Positions 45,843-55,800 of a DNA stretch of 64,000 nucleotides are shown one piece after another (positions within the stretch are counted from its first letter, which is position 1; every line of letters begins with the position of its first letter). The DNA is from Symsagittifera roscoffensis (lineage: Eukaryota > Xenacoelomorpha > Acoela > Convolutidae), in the NCBI RefSeq assembly GCF_963678635.1, contig NC_087063.1, positions 63,099,290 through 63,163,289 on the forward strand, given 5' to 3'. The position numbers were made by a program, and so were the translations under genes. The notes beneath the pieces are model-generated. The model was not told the origin of the DNA and did not search any database. It saw only the letters and a list, made by a program, of their open reading frames with translations.

Positions 45843-46420
45843 TCAATTACCAATCATTGAAAACATCACAAAGCATTACTGATCTTTACAGATATCAACA
45901 AACATTTAACCTCCCAAAATTTGGGACAATTTTTTGAAATCATTTTAAAAAAAGTATAGTTGACCTATGCAATTTGCTTCAGTGCTTCATTACCTTTTGC
46001 AGTGAAGAGTCTAGTCTAAATGTAGGACTGCTTGTTCACATTGTATTTCTTGATTGCGACACACAACCTCTTCATGTTGTATGCTGCTATTTCATATACT
46101 CTATTACAGATAACGAGCTCCTGATCCACAGATGATTCTTTGCCAGATTTCGCTGCATAGTTATGTACGAGTCCAAGGTTTTCAGCATCGTGAATAACAG
46201 TATTTCAGATTGCCGATAAGACTTCTCCTTCTTTTTCACAAAGATAGATTTGTTGGGTTTTTAAACCGTCCCAAATCATTATTTTTAATAGCTGAAAGCA
46301 GGGTTCAAAATAAATCATTCCCTTGTAGGCTTTTTGGAGCTGAACAAATCTCCAAATTTTTTTTTGGTTTTTCGAGAATTCTTCATCATAGGACTAGTAT
46401 CTTTTCTTGAGTACTTTTTT
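45843..46420 (-). pseudogene. W2: Mav-A copy of small gene W
   Basis: On the minus strand, the order is I-W-D-G-L-K-T-Q-Q-I-Y-L (about 46,275-46,240), E-K-E-G-E-V-L-S-A-I, then TGA, H-D-A-E-N-L-G-L, K-S-G-K-E-S-S-V-D-Q-E-L and V-Y-E-I-A-A-Y-N-M-K-R. A TAG lies at the same site as in W1 (about 46,020), followed by a decaying tail to a stop at 45,843. The part upstream of I-W-D reads K-A-Y-K-G-M-I-Y-F-E-P-C in frame, so W may extend further 5' than shown for W1. Two extra stops and one frameshift show it is dead. Confidence 0.5.
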
Positions 46421-46994
46421 GAAGAGCAAACTGATCAGATGAGGAGAAATGAGAAAAATTATTGTAAAATTAAGTGAAAAAGGAATTAAATAGTATGATT
46501 CATCGTGATTTCCATATATGGAAGTACAACAAAATATGGGTTGTTTTATATGAAATTTCGATATGTCGAACTTGTTTAGGCGGTACTTCTTCTATGAAAA
46601 TCCACAATTCTCTGATGAAACCATTCTTCCAGATGGCTGCTGCTATGTGTCGAGGTCTTCCCAGATTTTTTTCAGATTATTGTATAAAAATGGCTATTTA
46701 TTTCCGTTTCTTTTGATTTTTGCGAAAAAAAACATAGTAACCCATGATTATTGTGTCTCTATTGACAATTTTTGTGTTCTTTGGAGAATTGTAAGATCCA
46801 TATGGTTTTAATTGGAGCATCTCTCAGCCAAACTCTGCATAGTTTAGACAAAAATGTATACATATATCAAAAAGTTGGCTGTCTTTGAACTTTGTTCAAA
46901 CACAGTTTCTTTTCAAGTATTGGTAAATCAAGCGAAGAAGTGTTAAATCAGATTAGTCGAGTGTACTATTTTACGATGAAAAGGAGCCGAAAAG

Positions 46995-47255
46995 ATGCCT
47001 AGTAAGGCAGAGAAACGACTAATTTGGAAAAAATTCAAAAGACAAAATTTATGTTCTAACCAGAAACCTGCTTCCACACAATTCTTGTTTCACTTTTTCT
47101 GGATAGAATTAAGAAGGTCAAAATATGATTCCGATTTATTCAAGATTTTTGATGGCTGGTTTTTTGAATGTCAATGTTCTGTGCATAGTGATTATGAAGG
47201 ATTTGTGATAAAATATTCAAATGTTTTTAAGTGTGCTCTTAACAATTTACACTGA
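46995..47255 (+). CDS. ORF U: 86-codon plus-strand ORF of unknown validity
   Basis: Open from ATG 46,995 (M-P-S-K-A-E-K-R-L) to TGA 47,255, basic, ending C-A-L-N-N-L-H. The second unit carries the same frame at 48,731-48,990 with one stop (TGA at the F-W-I site). The third (50,956) and the Mav-B equivalent (near 28,560) are broken. Since the units are recent duplicates, openness in two copies is weak evidence for coding, and the orientation is opposite to V and W. It could be a chance ORF in a repeat. Confidence 0.25.
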   Translation: MPSKAEKRLIWKKFKRQNLCSNQKPASTQFLFHFFWIELRRSKYDSDLFKIFDGWFFECQCSVHSDYEGFVIKYSNVFKCALNNLH

Positions 47256-47430
47256 TAAATCTTTTGAAAACTAAGCTTTGCTTCAAAAACATGTAATTCA
47301 AAAGAAAAGAAAACAAATTTTAAGCAAATAGGAAAACTGACAAACGTTAAAAAAAAAACAAAAAAAAATTCAATTTGAATCAAAACTTGAGTTAATTTTG
47401 ATTGTCACTTTCTTCTTCAACTGAGTTCCT

Positions 47431-47778
47431 TTAGAGTTCCTTGCCTTTTTCTTCTTCATGTGCCGAACCATGTTTTCCTCTCAACAGAGATAATTCATCC
47501 TGTAGAATCATAGAATTGTCTTTCTTGTACCTCCTATCACAATTTGTTTCAATTTTTTGCCAATCATGACGGAAATTCTTAGGGGACTGAAACTTCTACT
47601 CGGATCTCTGTAAGAGATGTCAGTTTCATCCATTTCTTCAAAAATAGTCACTTGTAGTGAAGATTCACTTGTAAGCAAGTGAAGTTGTGTCCATATCCCA
47701 GATCCACAATTTCATCAAATTGTTTTTCCTTTGAATTATATGAAAATCCGTACTTTTTTCTCGAGTGTGACTTAACAT
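47431..47778 (-). pseudogene. V2: copy of small conserved gene V
   Basis: From the region of ATG 47,778 the frame gives R-K-K-Y-G-F-S-Y-N-S-K-E-K after a one-base shift. Next come F-D-E-I-V-D-L-G-Y-G-H-N-F-T-C, F-E-E-M-D-E-T-D-I and Y-R-D-P-S-R-S-F-S-P-L. The C-terminal part reads L-L-R-G-K-H-G-S-A-H-E-E-E and ends with TAA at 47,431. Three frameshifts. V2 shows most of the ancestral N-terminal half, V1 most of the C-terminal half. Confidence 0.45.
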
Positions 47779-49160
47779 AGCTACTTTTTTTCCAACTTCT
47801 CTAATTCTTTTTCTTTCGAGTTCTCACCATTCTGAAAGATCTGGGATAATTTGCTCACTAGGTTGAGAGATTTTATTCAATTTGAGATTATTGACAGTTT
47901 CGGCACCAATTTAAAACTGGATGCAGTAGCTTGCTCGTTCTATTATGATTGGCTTCAACTTTTGGAAAAGATTACCGTTTCTTTTGAAAATTTTATACAT
48001 ACTGGTGGATTGAACTGAACTGTAGTAGATTTCCAAATAAAATGACTTTTTTGTCCATTCAACTATATCTTATTACCAGCGTAAAATAGTCTTTGGTTAC
48101 ATTTTCTATAAAACGGAGCAAAAATCTGATTTCATTCAAAAAGTATACAAAATTTTTGTCATTTGATTGAAAAAGACGAAATTTGTCTCATCAATTTGGT
48201 TGATTTTTTTCTGAGGTTTTGTAGAATAAGCGCTTTCTTGTTGGACTGGATTGAAAAAATTCAACAAAATATGGGATGTTTAATATGAAAATTCCATATG
48301 TCGAAAATGCGTAGGCGGTACTTCTACTATGAAAATCCACAGTTCTCTGATCAAACCATTCTTCCAGATGTCTGCTGCTATGTGTCAAAGTCTTCCCAGA
48401 TTTTTTTCAGATTATTGTAAAAAAATTGCTATTTTTTTCCGTTTCCTTTGACTTTTACAAAAAAAAACATAGTAACCCATGATGATTGTGTCTCTGCCCA
48501 CAACTCTTTGTGTTCTTTGGAGAATTGTAATTTCCATTTGGTTTTAATAGGAGCATCTATCAGCCAAACTCTGCACAGATTAGACAAATATGTATACATA
48601 TATCAAGAAATTAACTGTCACTGAAATTTGATCAAACACAGTTTCTATTCAAGTTTTGTTACATCAAGCGGAGAAGTATTCAATCAGCTTAGTCGATTGT
48701 ACTAAATTACGTTGAAAAGGAGCCGAAAAGATGCCTAGTATGGCAGAGAAACGACTAACTTGGAAAAAAATCAAAAGACAAAATTTATGTTCTAACCACA
48801 AACTGGCTTCCACACAACTCTTGTTTCATCGTTTCTGAATAAAATTTCGAAGGTCAAAATATGACTCCGATTTATTCAAGATTTTTGATGGCTGGTTTAT
48901 TGAATGTCAATGTTGTGTGCATAGTGATTATGAAGGCTTTGTGATAAAATATTCAAAAGTTTTTAAGTGTGCTCTTAACAATTTACACTGATACATCTTT
49001 AAAACTAAGTTTTGCTTCAAAAACATTTATTTCAAATGAAAAGAAAATAAATTTTAAACGAGTAGGAAACCTGACAAAAGTTAAAAAAACAAAAAAACTT
49101 CTATTTGAAACTAAATTTGAGTTAATTTTCCGTGTAAATTTCTTCTTCAAGTGAGTTCCT

Positions 49161-49510
49161 TTAGAGTTCCTTGTCATTTTCTTCTTCATGCGCCGAACCA
49201 TGTTTTCCTCTCAACAGAGATCATTTATTTTGTTGAATCTTAAAATTGTCTCTTTTGTACCTCCTATCACAAATTGTTTCAATTTCTCGCCAATCACGAA
49301 GGAAATTTTTTAGGGGACTGAAACTTTTATTCGGATCTCTGTAAAAGATGTCAGTTTCATCCATTTCCTCAAAAATTGTCACTTGTAGTGAAGATTCACT
49401 TGTAAGCAAATGAAAATGTGTCCATATCCCAGATCCACAAGTTCATCAAACTATTTTTCCTTTGAATTATATGAAAACCCGTACTTTTTTCTCGAGGGTG
49501 ACTTAGACAT
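49161..49510 (-). pseudogene. V3: copy of small conserved gene V
   Basis: ATG at 49,510 gives M-S-K-S-P-S-R-K-K-Y-G-F-S-Y-N-S-K-E-K, then TAG at the Q codon of V2, then F-D-E-L-V-D-L-G-Y-G-H. A shift leads to the open block 49,409-49,221 with F-E-E-M-D-E-T-D-I-F-Y-R-D-P-N-K-S-F-S-P-L. The end is at TAA 49,161. All three V copies share the order K-K-Y-G-F-S-Y, D-P-x-x-x-F-S-P, and a charged C terminus. Confidence 0.45.
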
Positions 49511-51329
49511 AACTACTTTTTTTCTAAATTCTCTTCTCTAATTCTGTTGGTCTCGAGTTCTCCCGCTTCTGAAAGATCTGTGATTATTTGCCCGTTCTAC
49601 TATGATTGGTTTCATCTTTTGGAATATATTTCCGTTTCTTTTGAAAATATTATTCATACTGGTGGATTGAACTGAACTGTAGTAGATTTCCAAATAAAAT
49701 GATTTTTTTTGTCCTTTCAGATGTATATTATTACCAGCGTAAAAAAGGTTTTGATTACATTTTCTATAAAATGGAGGAAAAATCTGAACTCATTCAAAAA
49801 GTATACAACACTTTTGTCATTTGAATGAAAAAGACAAAATTTTCCTCATCAATTTGGTTGATTTTTTTCTGAGGTTTTGTAGAATAAGCGCTTTCTTGTT
49901 GGACTGGATCGAAGTTTTATAGAAAACAATAGAAAGTTGAAAACTACTCCTTTTCATCACAACCTTGTTTGGTTGAGTATCTTTATTGAAGAAAAAACAA
50001 TTAATTAAATAAAAAACCTACTTTTTTCATCAATCTCATCACCTCTGACTTTTTTGAGGGATTCTGATTGGTTAGATTTTAATGGATTTTTCTAGGTTTT
50101 GGAAGGTTCACAAATTTCTAAAAAGCAATGTGTTAGGTCTTAATGAAAAATTCTAGGACTAAATGTGTTGATAATAAGAAGATTCTAGAAGTTAATGGGT
50201 AATGACCTCAGTTTCTCTGATGGAAACATTGTACAAATTTCACTGTTCTATAAAAACAAAGTGTAGGGAAGTAACTTTGTGTGGTGGAATTTCTTTTATA
50301 TCGCCTAAATAGTTCAAAAAGACCTTCTTAGCTCTGCCGATAATCGTGTCAGACTCTCGGATCAGCTTTCTCAAACAATTTTTCCTACGATAGTTGAAAA
50401 GTTGTTATAAGAATCTTTTTTTTTCCAGCGTAAACACTTTCTAAAAAAAACTATGTAGATTTTAAAACGTGCGCAAAGACCTTCTCAAGATGTGGAAAAA
50501 TATCATTTATGTGTTGACATCACAAAGATAGATTTGTTGGGTTTTTAAACTGTCTCTGAGAGTTTAATTCTCTGATGAAACCATTCCTCCAGATGGCTGC
50601 TGCTTTGTGTTTAGGTCTTCCCGGATTTTTTTCAGATTATTGTAAAAAATTTCTATTTTTTTCCGTTTCCTTTGACTTTTACAAAAAAAAAACATAGAAA
50701 CCCATGATTATCGTATCTCTACCCACAACTCTTTGTGTTCTTTGGAGAATTATAAGTTCCATTTGGTTTTAATATGAGCATCTCTCAGACAAACTCTGCA
50801 CAGATTAGACAAACGTGTATACATATATCAAGAAATTGACTGTCTTTAAAATTTGATCAAACACAGTTTCTATTCAAGTTTTGTTACATCAAGCGAAGAA
50901 GTATTCAATCAGCTTAGTCGAGTGTACTAACTTACGATGAAAAGGAGCTGAAAAGATGCCTAGTATGGCAGAGAAACAACTACTCTGGTAAAAACAGACA
51001 AAATTTGTGTTCTAATCACAAACTGGCTCCACGCAACTCTTGTTTCGCCGTTTCTGGATGAAATTTCGAAGGTTAAAATATGATTTTGCTAGATGTGGAA
51101 TTTGAATTGATTTTCTAAACAAGTATGCAAAGTTATCATCAATTTGTTGACTTATTGCTAAAAAAACTTTCTTATTGATGATTTGGACCGGTATTTCCTA
51201 TGTAAATACATTGGTTTTTTGTTGTTTTGATCAGCAGCAGACCACGTGCAAAAATTGGTTTTCTTATTAAAATTTTTTCAACAAACAATTCGTAAATTAA
51301 AAACAATAATAAGACAAGAAAAACTAATG
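49511..51329. other. Repeat-derived DNA between V3 and the minisatellite
   Basis: 49,600-50,520 matches parts of 29,440-33,350 (for example the CTCGGATCAGC word at 50,358). 50,520-51,080 is the partial third unit of the 1.77-kb repeat. 51,080-51,330 resembles 33,300-33,640. No gene is visible. Confidence 0.45.
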
Positions 51330-52090
51330 ATTTTTAATGACAAGTTGCTGAAGCTTTTCATTTTTTTCTACAAAAAACACAAACTGTTAAAATTTTTTGA
51401 CAAGTTGCGATTAGCGTTTCATTTTTTGACGAAATGTGAAAAAGGTTTCTTTTTGTTGACAAGATGCAAAAAAAAATCATTTTTTTGTGACAAAATGCGA
51501 AATGTGTCCCCATTTTTTGCAAGATGCGCTAAGTTGTTCACTTTTTTCGACAAAATGTGAAAAATGTTTCACTTTTTTGACAAGATGCGAAAAGCGTTTC
51601 ACTTTTTTCGACAAAATAAGAAAAAAATTTTCAATTTTTTTGAAAATTTGCAAAAAAAGTTTCATTTTTTGTGACAAGATGCGAAAGAGTCTCCATTTTT
51701 TTGACAAGATGCGCTAAGTTGTTCACTTTTTTCTACAAAATAAGAAAAATGTTTCACTTTTTTGACAAGATGCGAAAAGCGTTTCACTTTTTTTGACAAA
51801 ATAAGAAAAAAATTTCTAATTTTTTTGACAATAAGCAAACAAAAGTTTCATTTTTTGTGACAAGATGCGAAAAGAATCTCAATTTTTTTGACAAGACGCG
51901 CTAAATGTTTCGCTTTTTTTGACAAAATGCGAAAAGTGTTTCACTTTTGTTCTACAAAAGGCAAAAAAAAAGTTTCAAATTTCATAGACAAAAGAGTAAA
52001 AAGTTTTCCTTTTTTTCTACAAAAAATGAAAAGTGTTCGAGTTTTTTCGACAAGGAGCAAAAAACCGTCAGGTTTTTTCTACAATTTTTC
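51330..52090. repeat. Minisatellite, about 20 units of 35-40 bp (largest field)
   Basis: The consensus unit is close to CACTTTTTTGACAAGATGCG followed by AAAAGTGTTT. Two higher-order blocks repeat: 51,540-51,700 and 51,715-51,895 share the same succession of variants (GTTGTTCACTTTTTTC, ACAAGATGCGAAAAGCG, GACAAAATAAGAAAAAAA, TCATTTTTTGTGACAAGATG). The fields at 33.6-33.9 and 37.1-37.5 kb belong to the same family. ORFs that cross it (51,246-51,560, 51,487-51,717, 51,888-52,178) are repetitive translations and are not genes. Confidence 0.8.
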
Positions 52091-52099
52091 TATTGTTTC

Positions 52100-52410
52100 T
52101 TTCTTTTTCATTATGATGGGGTTTTTGGCTGATCCCATCTCCTCCTCCCGAAGAAAGAGGAAACCGTTGACTGGTTGAGCCACATATCTAGGGTCCGGAA
52201 TCTCGGGGTAGGTCATTGCCACGTGCTCAGCCACTTCTTCCATAATTTGCATTTCTCCAATTGGTTCTCTGTCATGGATACTTTCGTCATTTATTGTTCT
52301 TTAAAAACCCTTTGCATTGGGATGTCCAATCGTAAGACTTGCATTGGGATGTCCAATCGTGTCAGGAAAACTCCAGAGACTGCTTTTCGCACTTGAATAT
52401 GTTCTAGATC
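52100..52410 (-). pseudogene. Y6: fragment of gene Y upstream of the polymerase
   Basis: The minus strand keeps the part from the acidic helix to A-E-N-P; the N-terminal end is scrambled by a short local duplication (GCATTGGGATGTCCAATCGT occurs twice, 52,312-52,360). The C-terminal end runs directly into the minisatellite. Nearly identical to the insert inside the polymerase gene (54,424-54,960). Confidence 0.5.
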
Positions 52411-52878
52411 AGGTCAAAGTACATAAAAAACTTCGAAAAAAAATTATGAAACAGAGTCAACATCTATTTCATCATAGGATAATCAAATGGAATTTGTTCT
52501 TCTTGTTAAGTAACGCGAGGAATTTCAAGTATTTTTGATAGATTTTTTATAAGGATTTAAGTTCTTTTTGTAAATCATGAGCTGTTCACTTTTAGAAAAT
52601 GTTGGATTCTGATTGGTTGATTTTCAACAAATAGTTTTACTAAAAGACTACTCAATTCTGATTGGTTGATTTTCTCGAAGCATTAGTAAATAAAACTTGT
52701 ATCATTCTGATTTTCTTTTACGTGAAAAGCAATCGCTCTATCCGTTAATTAACGACTTGAACTTTCAATAATTTTGAACAGTTCACAGAAAGTGTAAATA
52801 ATGTAATTTTTTGGGACTTTTCAATTCTGCCAAATTTATAAGTGCCACGTAATTTGCTATATTTCCCACTTTTTTCAG
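52411..52878. other. Z start remnant, CCAAT repeats and polymerase leader
   Basis: 52,430-52,560 resembles the Z start region on the minus strand. CTGATTGGTTGATTTTC is at 52,609-52,625 and a second copy at 52,660. From 52,720 to 52,878 the sequence leads into the polymerase and ends TTTTTTCAG, a nematode-type splice acceptor, so an upstream exon or trans-splice leader is likely. No first exon could be identified. Confidence 0.45.
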
Positions 52879-55800
52879 ATGCCGGCACTCAACAAAATAC
52901 AAAATTGAAATGTGAGGACTGTGGTAAAGAGTACCGCAGAGCCAATGCGGATCAACTTCGAAGAGTTGCGTGCGAGGAGTTTTTTCTTGTCCAGAATGTG
53001 ATTAATGTACTTCCCACCAGCAAGAAATGAATGAATTTCCATACGAGCAAAAAGCAAGTAAAGTCAACAATATGTGCATCGTGTGCGAAAAAAATTTCCA
53101 AGCTATTACTCACTTCAACAACATCGCATGAAAGATCAGGTATTGAAAGCGAGGACAACGAGTGATTCTGCAGCTGACTTGACTAAAATCTTGGAAAAAG
53201 AAGAGGATAGTGATCAGCTAAGAGATGAGTTGAATGCCTGTCAACACATCTTAACGGATACTGAGATGGAAATTAGACGCCAAAAGGTGTTCAATTTTCA
53301 ACTTTCAAAATTAAATTCCAATCTAGATAATGAAAAACTGGATCACGTCTTTGAAAAACTTGATTGTGCAGCAAAAATCAACATTGCCCTGGCATTGGTG
53401 TTACGTAATATAGAAATCGGCGAATATCTTTCTTTCTACGCCCATGAAATTAATACATTCTTTGATAAGTCTATGCTGCTTCATATTTAAGCAGACTTGA
53501 CGACTATACAGAACAAAGTCAATAAATAAGATATCATTGAAATTTGTACACAAGAGAGACAAAATATGAAATGGCAGTTCAAACTGGTCACTAATGTGAC
53601 AATTATTGGAACATTCAGTCTTACTGAAAAACGTACCCATTGGGTGTCAAGATTCAGTGAGTCCCAACTACTTCTGAGAAATCATCAAGTAAACTGTTTG
53701 ATTTCGGATCAAAACACAATACAGCAAAACAATGACAATTTGTGTTTGTTTCGAGTGCTTGCAGTTCATTTGCATGGAATAATTAGTCTTGAATCAATCG
53801 CCTCCAAGATCTTTAAAAACTGTTCGTGGTTTTGATAGTTTCGTGGAGTCTTGATAAATAATCTGCAATAGTTGGAGATGTAAAAGAGAAAAACATCTCT
53901 ATCTACAATATCGACATTGAAGATGGAGACTTCGTGGTTGAATTATTTCGGACAAGTATCGGTAAAAACGAGAACAGTAAAACTTCTACGACACAACAAT
54001 CACATTTTTCACGTCAATAACATCGACAATTTCTTCAAATGCTCTCGATACCCAACTTGCGATACCTTTTTGAAAATGACACTTTTTTTCCAAAAATGTA
54101 TGCACTCTACGAAAGACGTTGTTTAAAAAACTGGACGGGTTCAATTTTAGTATTTCAAAGATCGAACCTTAATCAAAAATGTTGCCATTTTTGACCTTGA
54201 ATCAACTTGCGTGCCACCCGAAGTAGTGAAACTAACTGAATTATTAAATTAGATCGGTAAGCATGAACGCATAACAGTGTCCACTTCAGCCCATTTAATT
54301 GACCAACCCATATTTTTGTGTGCCAAAGATCCACAATCCCCCATTATTGACTTTGTGGTAAACTTGAGGTTGTTGGCGGAGAAAACAACGGCGAAATGCG
54401 ATCACATTTTCTGAGAATCCATCATCTTTATCTATTGTGATAGGGTTTTCGGCTGATCCCATCTCCTCCTCCCGAAGAAAGAGGAAACCGTTGACTGGTT
54501 GAGCCACATATCTAGGGTCCGGAATCTCGGGGTAGTTCATTCCCACGTGCTCAGCCATTTCTTCCATAATTTGCATTTCTCCAATTGGTTTTCTGTCATG
54601 GATACTTTCGTCATTTAGTGTTCTTTAAAAACCCTTTGCATCCACCATGTGCCAGACTTGCATTGGGATGTCCAATCGTGTCAGGAAAACTCCAGAGACT
54701 GCTTTTCGCACTTGAATTTGTACTAGATTAGGTCAAAGTACATAAAAAACGTCGAAAAAAATTATGAAACAGAGTCAACATCTATTTCATCATAGGATAA
54801 TCAAATGGAATTTGTTCTTCTTGTTAAGTAACGCGAGGAATTTCAAGTGTTTTTGATAGATTTTTTTATAAGGATTTAAGTTCTTTTTGTAAATCATGAG
54901 CTGTTCACTTTTAGAAAATGTTGGATTCTGATTGGTTGATTTTCAACAAATAGTTTTACTGGAAAACGAAAATAACATCAAAAACGGAGGACACACACTT
55001 TTCAGCGCCGTTAATGAACAAGTCAGTTTCAAAAAGCGGAAGAAAGAGTGTACGAAGATGAATGCATCGAGGATGAGGATGAAACAGACGGATCCACTCA
55101 CTTTCTCGGGATTCAAAAAAATTAATTGATTGATTTAATGCATCATCTAGGGAGATACAACAATTCTCTACCAGTATTTGGATTCAACAGTGGCCAGTAT
55201 GATAAAAACCTCATTAAATCATACCTCATTCCCTACCCAATCAACGAAAAAGAAAATGAACTTTCATTTATCAAGAAAGAAAACGACTTTGTTTTCTTCA
55301 AATTTTGAGATGTGCAGCTTCTGGACATTATGAAGTTTTTGGGTAGAGCTACTACTTTAGACTTTTTTCTAAAAGCTTACAAAGCCAGTGAGATGAAAGG
55401 ATACTTTCAATGCTAGTAGTTTGATACTCCCAACAAGCTTATATGCTCGTATGATGACTTCTACCAAGCTCGTAGGATGACTTCTACCACAAACTGAAGA
55501 ATAGCAACCCTCTCGATAAAGAGTTTGATGATGGCATAACTGAAGAGCAAGCCATGAAAAAAACTCGGGCTCAAAAACAAACCAACTACAGAATTGGAAC
55601 ACTACAATTACTTGAAACCCATCTGGAAACAGGAACAGTTATGTCAACATTTCGCGTTTTGCTACAATGGTATAACAACAAAGATGTTGTTTCTACCTTC
55701 AAATCTATGCAGAAATTGATTGAATTTTTCCATGACAAAGAGATAGACATGTTAAAACTCGGCTGAACACTACCGAAAGTCAACCGACAATAAGTTTTAT

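Larger units (their letters stand above)
46490..51080. repeat. 1.77-kb tandem repeat in Mav-A (two full units and a partial third)
   Basis: Units 46,490-48,265 and 48,266-49,930, with a partial third at 50,520-51,080. Landmarks are GGCGGTACTTCT near 46,578 and 48,313; ACCATTCTTCCAGATG at 46,620 and 48,356 and ACCATTCCTCCAGATG at 50,580; and AAAAGATGCCTAGTA at 46,990, 48,726 and 50,951. Each full unit contains ORF U (plus) and gene V (minus). 49,930-50,520 is a segment of the same family as 31,050-33,330. It seems to be an amplification parallel to that in Mav-B. Confidence 0.65.

Noticed and set aside
51246-52178. Overlapping Phe/Lys/Cys-rich ORFs (51,246-51,560, 51,487-51,717, 51,888-52,178)
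   Set aside because: They are direct translations of the minisatellite unit in several frames; residues follow the repeat and not any protein constraint.
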